From contig NZ_SSON01000075.1 in NCBI RefSeq assembly GCF_029871245.1, positions 138,943 to 202,942 of the forward strand: a DNA stretch of 64,000 nt. Reading direction: 5' to 3'. The position numbers and the translations under genes were made by a program. This DNA comes from Pseudomonas sp. BN102 (GTDB taxonomy: Bacteria > Pseudomonadota > Gammaproteobacteria > Pseudomonadales > Pseudomonadaceae). Below the pieces are notes generated by a model. That model was not told the origin of the DNA and searched no databases. It saw only the letters and a program-made list of their open reading frames with translations. Positions 55,327 to 64,000 of this stretch are shown here, in pieces (within the stretch, counting starts at the first letter, position 1; each line of letters starts with the position of its first letter).

Positions 55327-57426
55327 TCAGAGGTCGACGGTGAGGCTGAGACTGAGGTTGCGCGGGTCGCCTGGCATGACCCAGACGCTGTTGTAGGAGC
55401 GTTCGTAGTACTTGCGGTCGAACAGGTTGTTGAGGTTCAGGCCGAGGCTGACGCGCTCGCTGGCCTTGTAGTGGGCGAGCAGGTCGAGGGTGGCGTAGGC
55501 CGGCAGTTCGAACTGGCTGCCGGTTTGCCCGGATCGGTCGCCGACGTAGTTGAAGGCAGCGCCGAAGTCCGAGCCGCGCAGCCGCCCATCCTGGAACTCA
55601 TAGACGGCCATCAGGCTGCCGCTGTGCCTGGCGACGCCGAGCAGGCTGCTGCCTTCGGGGAGGACGTTGTCCCTGGTGACCTCGGCATCTATGTAGGCGT
55701 AGGCGCCTATGACCCGCAGCGCCTCGCTAAGCTGGCCGCTGAACTGCAGGTCCATACCCTGGCTGCGGGCACGCCCGGCGGCGATATTCTGCCCGGGGTT
55801 GTTCGGGTCGGCAGTGAGCACGTTTTCCTTGTCGATGTGGAAGAGGGCGACGGTGGCGCCCAGGCGGCCGTCCAGCAGGTCGAGCTTGAGACCAGTCTCC
55901 TTGCCCAGGCCTTGCTCCGGCTCGAATACGGTGCCCTGGCTACTGATGGCGTTGGGCTTGACCGAGGTGGAGGCGTTGGCGAAGACGCCGATTTCCGGCG
56001 TGAGCTGATAGAGCAGGCCAGCGCGCAACGCGAGGCTGTCCTTGTTCTGGCGGGTGCGCACGGCGGTGACGCGGTTCAGGGCGGTCTGCTCGAAGTGATC
56101 GAAACGGGCGCCGAGCAGGCCCTTCCAGCCGCCGCCGAAGTCGATCTGGTCCTGCAGGTTCAGTGCGTGGCTTTCCACCTGTTCGAAGAAGTCGTTGGGG
56201 TTGACCAGGGTCGGCTTGGGCTTGCCGTATACCGGGTTGTAGATGTCCAGGCCGTAGTCCAGGGAGGCGAGACTCTGCGGGTACTTCTGGCTGTTGCGGT
56301 AATTCTCGTATTCCAGACCGGCGAGGGTCTGGTGCTGCCAGCTGCCGAGGTCAACGAGGCCATGCAGTTCCAACTGGGTGATGCTGTCGTTCCACTCGAA
56401 GTCGCGCTGGCGGAAGAAGCGGCTGACCTGGCTGCCGATCAGGCGCGAGGTTTCCGAGGCGTCGCCCTGGAGGTGGCCCTGGGCGTAGTGGTTGGCCAAC
56501 CGCAGTTTCCAGCCGTCGTTCAGGTGGTGTTCCAGGCTGGCCTGGAGCATCTGGTTACGGTTGCGGATGTCGCCGTCGTTCGGTTCGCCGAGGAAGGTGG
56601 AGCGCTTTACCGAACCGAGCTGGTTATCCACAGCCGGTATGCCGCGGTCGAACACCGAGTCGTGACGGACGAACTCGGTTTCCACCAGCAGGCGGGTGTC
56701 TGTGTTCAGCTGCCAGGTCAGCGAGGGGCTGACCACTAGCCGCTGGTTGCCTGCATGATCGCGGAAGCTACCGTTGTCCTCGGCGGCCAGGTTGATCCTC
56801 GACAGTAGCCGGCCCTCATCGTCCAGGGGCGAGTTGAGGTCCAGGCTGGTGCGATAGTGGTCCCAGCTGCCGGCGCTGGCCTTGAGCCGGGAGAAGGCTT
56901 CTGGCTGGGGCTTCTTGCTGACGATGTTCACGGTGCCGCCTGGATCGCCGCGCCCATACAGGCTGGCCGCAGGCCCTTTTAGCACCTCGATGCGCTCGAT
57001 GCCGGAGGCGTCGGGTGAGCTGTAGCTGCCGCGGTTGATGGCGAAGCCGTTCTTGTACAGCTCGCCGGTGGTGAAGCCGCGGATGCTGTAGGAGAGGAAG
57101 GTGAGGCCGCCAAAGTTGTTCTGCCGCGATACGCCGCCGGCAAAATCCAGGGCACGATCCAGGCGGGTGGCATCCAGGTCGTCGAGCACCTGCGCCGGAA
57201 TCACGCTGATGGCCTGGGGAATATCGCGGATATCGGTATCGGTGCGGGTTGCGCTGGCCGAGCGATTGGCGCGATAGCCTTGCACCGGGCCGTCGGCGCT
57301 TTCCTGGAGGCGGCTGTCGACCTGGATATCGTCCAGCAGGAGGGGGAGGGCGGTTTCGGCGGCTGTGGCTTCTCCCAGGAAGCTCAGGACCAGGCCGGTG
57401 ACGGGTGCCAAATGGGTGGATTTCAT
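55327..57426 (-). CDS. TonB-dependent siderophore-type receptor
   Basis: The 699-residue outer-membrane receptor has a signal peptide (about 1-22) and a plug domain (DIPQAISVIPAQVLDDLDAT, GIERIEVLKGPAASLYGRG, GGTVNIVSKKPQ). A 22-strand-type barrel ends in NLNNLFDRKYYE and the terminal DPRNLSLSLTVDL. These features are those of the FhuA/FoxA/FpvA siderophore class, but no extra N-terminal signalling domain is present. Its start is preceded by a Zur-like palindrome and a Fur-like half-site. With the DUF4198 gene it forms a two-gene unit between hisC and algW that is not at this place in P. aeruginosa (from memory). Confidence 0.93.
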   Translation of the reverse strand: MKSTHLAPVTGLVLSFLGEATAAETALPLLLDDIQVDSRLQESADGPVQGYRANRSASATRTDTDIRDIPQAISVIPAQVLDDLDATRLDRALDFAGGVSRQNNFGGLTFLSYSIRGFTTGELYKNGFAINRGSYSSPDASGIERIEVLKGPAASLYGRGDPGGTVNIVSKKPQPEAFSRLKASAGSWDHYRTSLDLNSPLDDEGRLLSRINLAAEDNGSFRDHAGNQRLVVSPSLTWQLNTDTRLLVETEFVRHDSVFDRGIPAVDNQLGSVKRSTFLGEPNDGDIRNRNQMLQASLEHHLNDGWKLRLANHYAQGHLQGDASETSRLIGSQVSRFFRQRDFEWNDSITQLELHGLVDLGSWQHQTLAGLEYENYRNSQKYPQSLASLDYGLDIYNPVYGKPKPTLVNPNDFFEQVESHALNLQDQIDFGGGWKGLLGARFDHFEQTALNRVTAVRTRQNKDSLALRAGLLYQLTPEIGVFANASTSVKPNAISSQGTVFEPEQGLGKETGLKLDLLDGRLGATVALFHIDKENVLTADPNNPGQNIAAGRARSQGMDLQFSGQLSEALRVIGAYAYIDAEVTRDNVLPEGSSLLGVARHSGSLMAVYEFQDGRLRGSDFGAAFNYVGDRSGQTGSQFELPAYATLDLLAHYKASERVSLGLNLNNLFDRKYYERSYNSVWVMPGDPRNLSLSLTVDL

Positions 57427-57447
57427 CGAGGAATCTTATGTCAATTA

Positions 57448-57483
57448 TGTAATAACATAACATTATGTAGAGCGAGAATGATT
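57448..57483 (-). promoter_or_regulatory. Candidate metal-regulator operator upstream of the TonB receptor
   Basis: TGTAATAACATAACA (57448-57462) matches a Zur-type box TGTTATAATATAACA at 13 of 15 positions. GAGAATGATT (57474-57483) resembles half of a Fur box. Both lie 22-57 bases before the receptor start. Which regulator acts, if either, is undecided. Confidence 0.45.
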
Positions 57484-57525
57484 CCTGTCCAGCGCCTCGC
57501 GGGATCGATTTGCAGGAGGTGAATG

Positions 57526-57553
57526 AATAACGGCGCCAGGAGGCGCCGTTATT
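57526..57553. terminator. Perfect hairpin at the end of algW
   Basis: AATAACGGCGCC-AGGA-GGCGCCGTTATT is a perfect 12-bp stem just past the algW stop. On the minus strand only TTATTC follows, so it is a moderate terminator or mRNA 3'-end protector. Confidence 0.65.
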
Positions 57554-57558
57554 GGAGG

Positions 57559-58710
<1,152 letters not shown>

Positions 58711-58764
58711 CGAGGGAGAATCCTGAGGGTTGCTAGGGACGGGGGTGCCCCTTAAGGTGGCGCC

Positions 58765-58770
58765 ATTATA
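58765..58770 (-). promoter_or_regulatory. Putative -10 of algW
   Basis: A minus-strand perfect TATAAT lies 55 bases before the algW start; the -35 region is poor. The 111-base gap also holds whatever promoter serves the divergent Nif3 gene. Confidence 0.4.
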
Positions 58771-58821
58771 CGAGGGCGCCGGCTAAAAACGAGTCGCCCG
58801 CAACAGCTTGTGAGGAAAGCC

Positions 58822-59580
58822 ATGGCCATTGCCCTGAACACTCTGGTGGAGGAAGCGGACGCCTACCTGAATGCCTCGCGCATCCAGGACTACTGCCCCA
58901 ACGGTCTGCAGGTCGAAGGACGGCCCCAGGTCAGCCGGATCGTTAGCGGCGTCACTGCCAGCCAGGCCCTGCTGGATGCCGCGGTGGAGGCCGAGGCGGA
59001 CGTGATCCTGGTGCACCACGGCTACTTCTGGAAGGGCGAGGATCCTCGCGTGGTGGGCATGAAGCAGCGCCGCCTGAAGGCCCTGCTGGCCAACGACATC
59101 AGCCTGCTGGCCTACCACCTGCCGCTGGACGTGCATCCCGAGGTGGGCAACAACGTGCAGCTGGCGCGCCAGCTGGATATCACGGTGGAGGGGCCGCTGG
59201 AGCCGGACAATCCGCGCACCGTCGGCCTGGTCGGCTCGCTGGCCGAGCCCATGACCGCCGGCGACTTCGCCCGCCGCGTGCGCGAGGTGCTCGGTCGCGA
59301 GCCCCTGCTGGTGGAAGGCGAGGGCATGATCCGCCGGATCGGCTGGTGCACCGGCGGCGGCCAGGGCTACATCGACAACGCCATCGCCGCGGGCGTCGAT
59401 CTCTACCTGACGGGAGAGGCCTCCGAGCAGACCTTCCACAGCGCGCGGGAAAACGGCATCAGCTTCATCGCCGCCGGCCATCACGCCACCGAGCGCTACG
59501 GAATACAGGCGCTGGGCGATTACCTGGCACGCCGTTTCGCCCTGGAACACCTCTTCATCGACTGCGCGAATCCCGTGTGA
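58822..59580 (+). CDS. Nif3-like dinuclear metal-centre protein (YbgI family)
   Basis: The 252-residue protein is a Nif3/YbgI hexameric toroid with a di-metal site (VILVHHGYFWKGED with two His, LAYHLPLDVHPEVGNN, FIAAGHHATERYG). GAGGAA at 58812-58817 supports the ATG 58822 rather than the upstream GTG. The family may act as a GTP cyclohydrolase type 1-like or metal-trafficking protein; the role is not settled. It is divergent from algW. The P. aeruginosa neighbour mltB between this gene and cysD is absent. Confidence 0.93.
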   Translation: MAIALNTLVEEADAYLNASRIQDYCPNGLQVEGRPQVSRIVSGVTASQALLDAAVEAEADVILVHHGYFWKGEDPRVVGMKQRRLKALLANDISLLAYHLPLDVHPEVGNNVQLARQLDITVEGPLEPDNPRTVGLVGSLAEPMTAGDFARRVREVLGREPLLVEGEGMIRRIGWCTGGGQGYIDNAIAAGVDLYLTGEASEQTFHSARENGISFIAAGHHATERYGIQALGDYLARRFALEHLFIDCANPV

Positions 59581-59729
59581 GACGGGGCCTGCAGGCATCT
59601 ATCCCGGCGGTATATCGGTAGATCGTTTCGTTCTAATAGGCCTCCTCAATAGAATGAGGGGCTGTGTTAGAGTGCCGCTTCGTCCACGGCCCGCCGGCCG
59701 TCGTATCAGAAATACCTTCGTGAGTAGCC
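59581..59729 (+). other. cysD leader/promoter region
   Basis: This 149-base gap contains TGTTAGAGTGCCGC (about 59666), with a -10-like TAGAGT, and AT-richer sequence TTCTAATAG/CAATAGAAT upstream. CysB activation is expected for cysD, but no site can be fixed by eye. Confidence 0.35.
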
Positions 59730-60647
59730 ATGCTCGATAAACTGACGCACCTGAAACAGCTGGAGGCGGAGAGCATCCACATCATTCGTGAAGTGGCCGC
59801 CGAATTCGACAACCCGGTGATGCTCTACTCCATCGGCAAAGACTCCGCCGTCATGCTGCACCTGGCGCGCAAGGCGTTCTTCCCCGGCAAGCTGCCGTTC
59901 CCGGTCATGCACGTCGACACCCGGTGGAAGTTCCAGGAGATGTACCGTTTCCGCGACAAGATGGTCGCCGAGATGGGCCTGGACCTGATCACTCACGTCA
60001 ATCCGGAAGGCGTTGCCCAGGGCATCAACCCCTTTACCCATGGCAGCGCGAAGCACACCGACGTGATGAAGACCGAGGGCCTCAAGCAGGCGCTCGACAA
60101 GTATGGCTTCGATGCGGCCTTCGGCGGCGCCCGTCGCGACGAGGAGAAGTCCCGCGCCAAGGAGCGCGTATACTCCTTCCGTGACAGCAAGCACCGCTGG
60201 GACCCGAAGAACCAGCGTCCGGAGCTGTGGAACGTCTACAACGGCAAGGTGAAGAAGGGCGAGTCGATCCGCGTCTTCCCGCTGTCCAACTGGACCGAGT
60301 TGGATATCTGGCAATACATCTATCTGGAACAGATTCCGATCGTCCCGCTGTACTTCGCCGCCGAGCGCGAGGTCATCGAGAAGAACGGCACGCTGATCAT
60401 GATCGACGACGAGCGCATCCTCGAGCATCTCTCCGACGAAGAGAAAGCACGCATCGAGAAGCGCATGGTGCGTTTCCGCACCCTCGGCTGCTACCCGCTG
60501 ACTGGCGCGGTGGAGTCCACGGCGACCACGTTGCCGGAAATCATCCAGGAAATGCTCCTGACCCGTACCTCCGAACGCCAGGGGCGGGTCATCGACCACG
60601 ACGCCGCCGGGTCGATGGAAGAGAAGAAACGTCAGGGCTATTTCTAA
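59730..60647 (+). CDS. cysD: Sulfate adenylyltransferase subunit 2
   Basis: The 305-residue catalytic subunit makes APS from sulfate and ATP. The PP-loop [13 protein letters not shown], the conserved [16 protein letters not shown] and [13 protein letters not shown]-type segments are intact. It works with CysN, whose GTPase drives the reaction. cysNC follows after 12 bases. In Pseudomonas cysD-cysNC is under CysB and sulfur starvation. Confidence 0.98.
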   Translation: MLDKLTHLKQLEAESIHIIREVAAEFDNPVMLYSIGKDSAVMLHLARKAFFPGKLPFPVMHVDTRWKFQEMYRFRDKMVAEMGLDLITHVNPEGVAQGINPFTHGSAKHTDVMKTEGLKQALDKYGFDAAFGGARRDEEKSRAKERVYSFRDSKHRWDPKNQRPELWNVYNGKVKKGESIRVFPLSNWTELDIWQYIYLEQIPIVPLYFAAEREVIEKNGTLIMIDDERILEHLSDEEKARIEKRMVRFRTLGCYPLTGAVESTATTLPEIIQEMLLTRTSERQGRVIDHDAAGSMEEKKRQGYF

Positions 60648-60659
60648 GGATTCCGCATC

Positions 60660-62561
60660 ATGAGCCACCAATCCGATTTGATCAGCGAGGACATCCTCGC
60701 CTACCTGGCCCAGCACGAACGCAAGGAACTGCTGCGCTTCCTCACCTGCGGCAACGTCGACGACGGCAAGAGCACCCTGATCGGGCGCCTGCTGCACGAC
60801 TCCAAGATGATCTATGAAGACCATCTGGAAGCCATCACCCGCGATTCGAAGAAAGTCGGCACCACCGGTGACGACGTCGACCTGGCGCTGCTGGTCGATG
60901 GCCTGCAGGCCGAGCGCGAGCAGGGCATCACCATCGATGTGGCGTACCGCTACTTCAGTACCGCCAAGCGCAAGTTCATCATCGCCGACACCCCCGGCCA
61001 TGAGCAGTACACCCGCAACATGGCCACCGGTGCGTCGACCTGCGACCTGGCGATCATCCTCGTCGATGCCCGCTACGGCGTGCAGACCCAGACCCGCCGC
61101 CACAGCTACATCGCGTCGCTGCTGGGGATCAAGCACATCGTCGTCGCGGTCAACAAGATGGACCTGAAGGACTTCGATCAGGGCGTCTTCGAAGCGATCA
61201 AGGCCGACTACCTGCAGTTCGCCGAACGCATCAAGCTCAATCCCACGTCGATCCACTTCGTGCCGATGTCGGCGCTGAAGGGCGACAACGTGGTCAACAA
61301 GAGCGAGCGTTCGCCCTGGTACTCCGGTCAGTCGCTGATGGAGATCCTCGAGACCGTGGAAATCGCCGGCGACCGCAACGTCTCCGACATGCGCTTCCCG
61401 GTGCAGTACGTTAACCGCCCGAACCTCAATTTCCGCGGTTTCGCCGGCACCCTGGCCAGCGGCATCGTGCGCAAGGGCGACGACGTGGTGGCCCTGCCGT
61501 CGGGCAAGGGTAGCCGGGTCAAGTCCATCGTCACCTTCGAGGGCGAACTGGAACAGGCCGGCCCAGGCCAGGCCGTTACCCTGACCCTGGAAGACGAGAT
61601 CGACGTCTCCCGCGGCGACATGCTGGTGCATGCCGACAACAGCCCGCAGATCACCGACAGCTTCAACGCGATGCTGGTGTGGATGTCCGAGGAGCCGATG
61701 CTCCCGGGCAAGAAGTACGACATCAAGCGCGCCACCAGCTATGTGCCGGGTTCGATCCCGAGCATCACCCACAAGGTGGATGTGAACACCCTCGAGGAAA
61801 CCGCTGGCAGCAGCCTGCAGCTGAACGAGATCGCCAAGGTCAAGGTCAGCCTGGATGCGCCCATCGCCCTCGACGGTTATGAGCAGAACCGCACCACCGG
61901 CGCCTTCATCGTCATCGACCGCCTGACCAATGGCACCGTCGGCGCCGGCATGATCATCGCCGACCCGAAGGCCGGGCGAAACGTCGACGGCCACCATGGC
62001 CGTCAGGCCCACGTATCGCCTGAAGAGCGTGCTGCGCGCTTCGGCCAGCAGCCGGCTACCGTGCTGTTCAGTGGCCTTTCCGGCGCCGGCAAAAGCACCC
62101 TGGCCTACGCCGTGGAGCGCAAGCTGTTCGACATGGGCCGCGCCGTCTACGTGCTGGATGGCCAGAACCTGCGCCACGACCTGAACAAGGGCCTGCCGCA
62201 GGACCGCGCCGGTCGCACCGAGAACTGGCGTCGTGCCGCCCACGTCGCGCGCCAGTTCAACGAAGCCGGCCTAGTCACCGTGGCCGCTTTCGTCGCGCCG
62301 GATGCCGAAGGCCGTGAGCAGGCTAAAGCGCTGATCGGCGCCGAGCGCCTGATCACCGTCTATGTCCAGGCATCGCCGCAGGCCTGCCGCGAGCGTGACC
62401 CGCAAGGTCTCTACGCCGCCGGCCAGGACAACATTCCTGGCGAGTCCTTCCCCTTCGACATCCCGCTGGACGCCGACCTGGTGATCGACACCCAGTCCAT
62501 CCCGGTGGAAGAGGGCGTCAAGCAGGTGCTCGACCTGCTCCGCAGCCGCGGCGCGATCTAA
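60660..62561 (+). CDS. cysNC: Bifunctional sulfate adenylyltransferase GTPase / APS kinase
   Basis: A 633-residue fusion. Residues 1-450 are the EF-Tu-like GTPase Cys[10 protein letters not shown] (31-39), DTPGHEQ (110-116), NKMD (165-168). Residues about 455-633 are APS kinase Cys[10 protein letters not shown] (472-480), [11 protein letters not shown], and the lid region [12 protein letters not shown]. It yields PAPS from the APS made with CysD. The position of the phosphoserine loop of many APS kinases (ISP) reads VAP here ([11 protein letters not shown]). The gene ends in a strong bidirectional terminator. Confidence 0.97.
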   Translation: MSHQSDLISEDILAYLAQHERKELLRFLTCGNVDDGKSTLIGRLLHDSKMIYEDHLEAITRDSKKVGTTGDDVDLALLVDGLQAEREQGITIDVAYRYFSTAKRKFIIADTPGHEQYTRNMATGASTCDLAIILVDARYGVQTQTRRHSYIASLLGIKHIVVAVNKMDLKDFDQGVFEAIKADYLQFAERIKLNPTSIHFVPMSALKGDNVVNKSERSPWYSGQSLMEILETVEIAGDRNVSDMRFPVQYVNRPNLNFRGFAGTLASGIVRKGDDVVALPSGKGSRVKSIVTFEGELEQAGPGQAVTLTLEDEIDVSRGDMLVHADNSPQITDSFNAMLVWMSEEPMLPGKKYDIKRATSYVPGSIPSITHKVDVNTLEETAGSSLQLNEIAKVKVSLDAPIALDGYEQNRTTGAFIVIDRLTNGTVGAGMIIADPKAGRNVDGHHGRQAHVSPEERAARFGQQPATVLFSGLSGAGKSTLAYAVERKLFDMGRAVYVLDGQNLRHDLNKGLPQDRAGRTENWRRAAHVARQFNEAGLVTVAAFVAPDAEGREQAKALIGAERLITVYVQASPQACRERDPQGLYAAGQDNIPGESFPFDIPLDADLVIDTQSIPVEEGVKQVLDLLRSRGAI

Positions 62562-62571
62562 ACGGCAAGGC

Positions 62572-62605
62572 AATAAAAAGCCCCGCATGCGCGGGGCTTT
62601 TTATT
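62572..62605. terminator. Bidirectional terminator after cysNC
   Basis: AATAAAAAGCCCCGC-ATG-CGCGGGGCTTTTTATT is a near-perfect hairpin with A and T tracts on both sides, shared by cysNC and the convergent ZapG-like gene. Confidence 0.95.
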
Positions 62606-62651
62606 GGCCTGGATTCGGCCGGCCCGGTTGCCCGGGCCGGCCGCGAAGGCT

Positions 62652-63092
62652 TCAGTACTTGCCTTTGAGGCCGAAGGTCTCGTCCAGGGTGCCGGGCGCG
62701 TCCGGAGCCTTGGGGGCGTAGTCCTTGGGCGCTTCGTTGCTCTTCGGCGGAGTCAGGCGCTCGCGGGGGCTGGCGGCTTCGTCAGCGTGCAGGGCGGCCA
62801 GCAGGCGCTGGCGGGTTAGTTCGTCGAGGGCCAGGCGGCTGGCGCCCTCGGAGAGGTGCTCCTGCACTTCCTGGTAGCTCTGGGTGAGCTTCTTGACCAG
62901 GTTGGCGGTGGTGTTGAAGTGAGTGACCACCTCGCTCTGGTAGGTATCGAAACGTTCCTGCAAGTCATCCAGCTGGCGCTGCGTCCGGGTCGGGGCGGCA
63001 TTGGGCACCAGGCGGGCGATCAGGAATCCGATGCCGATACCGGCGAGCAGGGCGAAGGCTGGTAACAACCAGACGGTGAGCGACTGTTCCAC
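62652..63092 (-). CDS. YhcB/ZapG-like (DUF1043) membrane protein
   Basis: This 146-residue protein has one N-terminal helix (about 8-25, LLPAFALLAGIGIGFLIARL) then a cytoplasmic coiled coil (about 38-80, LDDLQERFDTYQSEVVTHF, NLVKKLTQSYQEVQEHL) and a disordered Lys/Pro-rich tail. YhcB/ZapG links division and elongation machinery to lipid and LPS synthesis in enterobacteria. It is convergent with cysNC and divergent from the hydrolase. Confidence 0.9.
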   Translation of the reverse strand: MEQSLTVWLLPAFALLAGIGIGFLIARLVPNAAPTRTQRQLDDLQERFDTYQSEVVTHFNTTANLVKKLTQSYQEVQEHLSEGASRLALDELTRQRLLAALHADEAASPRERLTPPKSNEAPKDYAPKAPDAPGTLDETFGLKGKY

Positions 63093-63218
63093 GAGTCCTT
63101 CCTCTATAAGCGGCTTTGCTTTACGTTAACGGCTCGAATCCGCGCTGTATACCGCGACGCAAGCCCTGTTGTGCTAATCCAAGACGAGTCGACCCGTCAC
63201 GGGGTCACGGAGTTTCCC

Positions 63219-63848
63219 TTGTTGATCCGCGAAAACCCTCTTCTGCTCGATGGCCCCTGCGGCCAGCTCGAGGCGCTGCATCTCGATCTGCCCGAGGCCA
63301 AGGGCCTGGCGCTGATCTGCCATCCCAATCCGGTGCAAGGCGGCACCATGCTCAACAAGGTGGTCTCCACCCTGCAACGCACCGCCCGCGACGCCGGCTA
63401 CAGCACCCTGCGCTTCAACTACCGCGGCGTCGGCGCCAGCGCCGGCAGCCATGACATGGGCATGGGCGAGGTGGACGACGCCGAAGCCGTGGCCCACTGG
63501 TTCCGTGCCCAGCGCCCGGAGCTGCCGCTGACCCTGTTCGGCTTTTCTTTCGGCGGTTTCGTCGCCGCCAGCCTGGCCGGCCGCCTGGAGCGTCAGGGCG
63601 TTCCGGTGCCGCGGCTGTTCATGGTCGCGCCGGCAGTGATGCGCATGACCGCGGACAATCCGTTGCCCGAGGGCGGCGAACTGGCGGTGATCCAGCCCGA
63701 CGCCGACGAAGTCGTGCCCCCGCAGGCTGTGTACGACTGGTCCGCCGGCCTCGTGCGCCCCCATGAGCTGCTGAAAGTGGCAGAATGCGGGCACTTCTTC
63801 CACGGCAAGCTGACCGATCTCAAGGACCTGGTCCTGCCGCGTCTCTGA
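63219..63848 (+). CDS. Alpha/beta hydrolase (serine-esterase-like), probable TTG start
   Basis: A 209-residue alpha/beta hydrolase: oxyanion region [24 protein letters not shown], nucleophile elbow GFSFGGFVA, late Asp in [11 protein letters not shown] and His in [11 protein letters not shown], so the triad is present. The frame is open from 63171 (GTG), but GGAG at 63209-63212 is 6 nt before TTG 63219, giving [13 protein letters not shown]. The substrate is unknown. It lies 29 bases before trpS. Confidence 0.88.
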   Translation: MLIRENPLLLDGPCGQLEALHLDLPEAKGLALICHPNPVQGGTMLNKVVSTLQRTARDAGYSTLRFNYRGVGASAGSHDMGMGEVDDAEAVAHWFRAQRPELPLTLFGFSFGGFVAASLAGRLERQGVPVPRLFMVAPAVMRMTADNPLPEGGELAVIQPDADEVVPPQAVYDWSAGLVRPHELLKVAECGHFFHGKLTDLKDLVLPRL

Positions 63849-63877
63849 TTCCGAACGAAGTCCGACAAGCGAACACC

Positions 63878-64000
63878 ATGACCACTCGTATCCTCACCGG
63901 CATCACCACCACCGGCACGCCGCACCTCGGCAACTACGCGGGCGCCATTCGCCCGGCCATCGTTGCCAGCCGCGCCAGCGACGTCGATTCCTTCTACTTC
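63878..64000 (+). CDS. trpS: Tryptophanyl-tRNA synthetase (3' truncated by the window)
   Basis: Only 41 codons are visible: [20 protein letters not shown] with the class I HIGH-like motif PHLGN, followed by [11 protein letters not shown]. This is the N-terminus of the long Pseudomonas TrpS form. It charges tRNA-Trp. It lies 29 bases after the hydrolase gene. Confidence 0.93.
   Translation, partial: MTTRILTGITTTGTPHLGNYAGAIRPAIVASRASDVDSFYF

Noticed and set aside
59706-62243. An 845-codon open frame on the minus strand opposite cysD-cysNC
   Set aside because: It has no family motif and unnatural composition; the plus-strand genes are unambiguous.

Overview
The window is chromosomal DNA of a Pseudomonas. 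It is GC-rich, and the gene order from the dpp peptide-transport cluster through roxSR, gatCAB, mreBCD, yhdP, tldD/pmbA, ptsN-rpoN, lpt/kds, mla, murA, hisGDC, algW and cysD-cysNC to trpS is, from memory, the order of the P. aeruginosa PA4513-PA4439 stretch read in the opposite direction. Several P. aeruginosa genes I would expect are missing (an OprD-type porin in the dpp cluster, the fagA-fumC-sodA group after pmbA), and other genes and palindromic repeats fill some gaps. A P. resinovorans/otitidis/alcaligenes-like species is a reasonable guess, but it is inference. I see no tRNA, rRNA, CRISPR array, prophage, insertion sequence or defence island.

Layout. 1-6000: the 3' part of a PepSY/flavodoxin/ferredoxin-reductase fusion, the 5-oxoprolinase genes pxpABC, and a divergent Lrp regulator/LysE exporter pair. 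6050-17500: dipeptide ABC transporter dppBCDF with three periplasmic binding proteins, the repressor psdR and the dipeptidase mdpA. 17700-22700: a SIMPL protein, the redox two-component system roxSR, an AEC transporter, a PcaC-like protein and an RlpA-like lipoprotein. 22800-31000: gatCAB, then divergently mreBCD-maf-rng, leading into yhdP, a nitrilase and tldD. 37200-46400: darP, pmbA, then a long leftward cluster: kdsD-kdsC-lptC-lptA-lptB, rpoN-hpf-ptsN-rapZ-ptsO. 46600-54500, rightward: mlaFEDCB, ibaG, murA, hisG, hisD, hisC. 54600-57430: a DUF4198 protein and a TonB-dependent receptor that look inserted. 57560-64000: algW, a Nif3 protein, cysD-cysNC, a YhcB/ZapG-like protein, an alpha/beta hydrolase and the start of trpS.

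How the genes work together. Much of the core deals with the envelope: MreBCD (shape), YhdP (phospholipid traffic), LptABC with KdsCD (LPS export and Kdo supply), Mla (outer-membrane lipid asymmetry), MurA (peptidoglycan) and AlgW (envelope stress). RpoN, Hpf, PtsN, RapZ and PtsO form the sigma-54/nitrogen-PTS block. The dpp cluster imports peptides, MdpA cleaves them, and PsdR probably represses both through AT-rich sites overlapping promoters that can be seen in the sequence.

Most distinctive features: (i) mreC has its conserved N-terminus and a well-placed Shine-Dalgarno only at an ATC codon; (ii) two nearly identical binding-protein genes flank psdR-mdpA in direct orientation; (iii) four families of palindromic intergenic repeats, one with 24-25 bp arms containing GAATTC; (iv) a TonB receptor/DUF4198 pair with a Zur-like palindrome and a Fur-like half-site; (v) a natural 15-base match to the Tn5 mosaic end before hpf. 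No wholly new multi-gene system could be supported.
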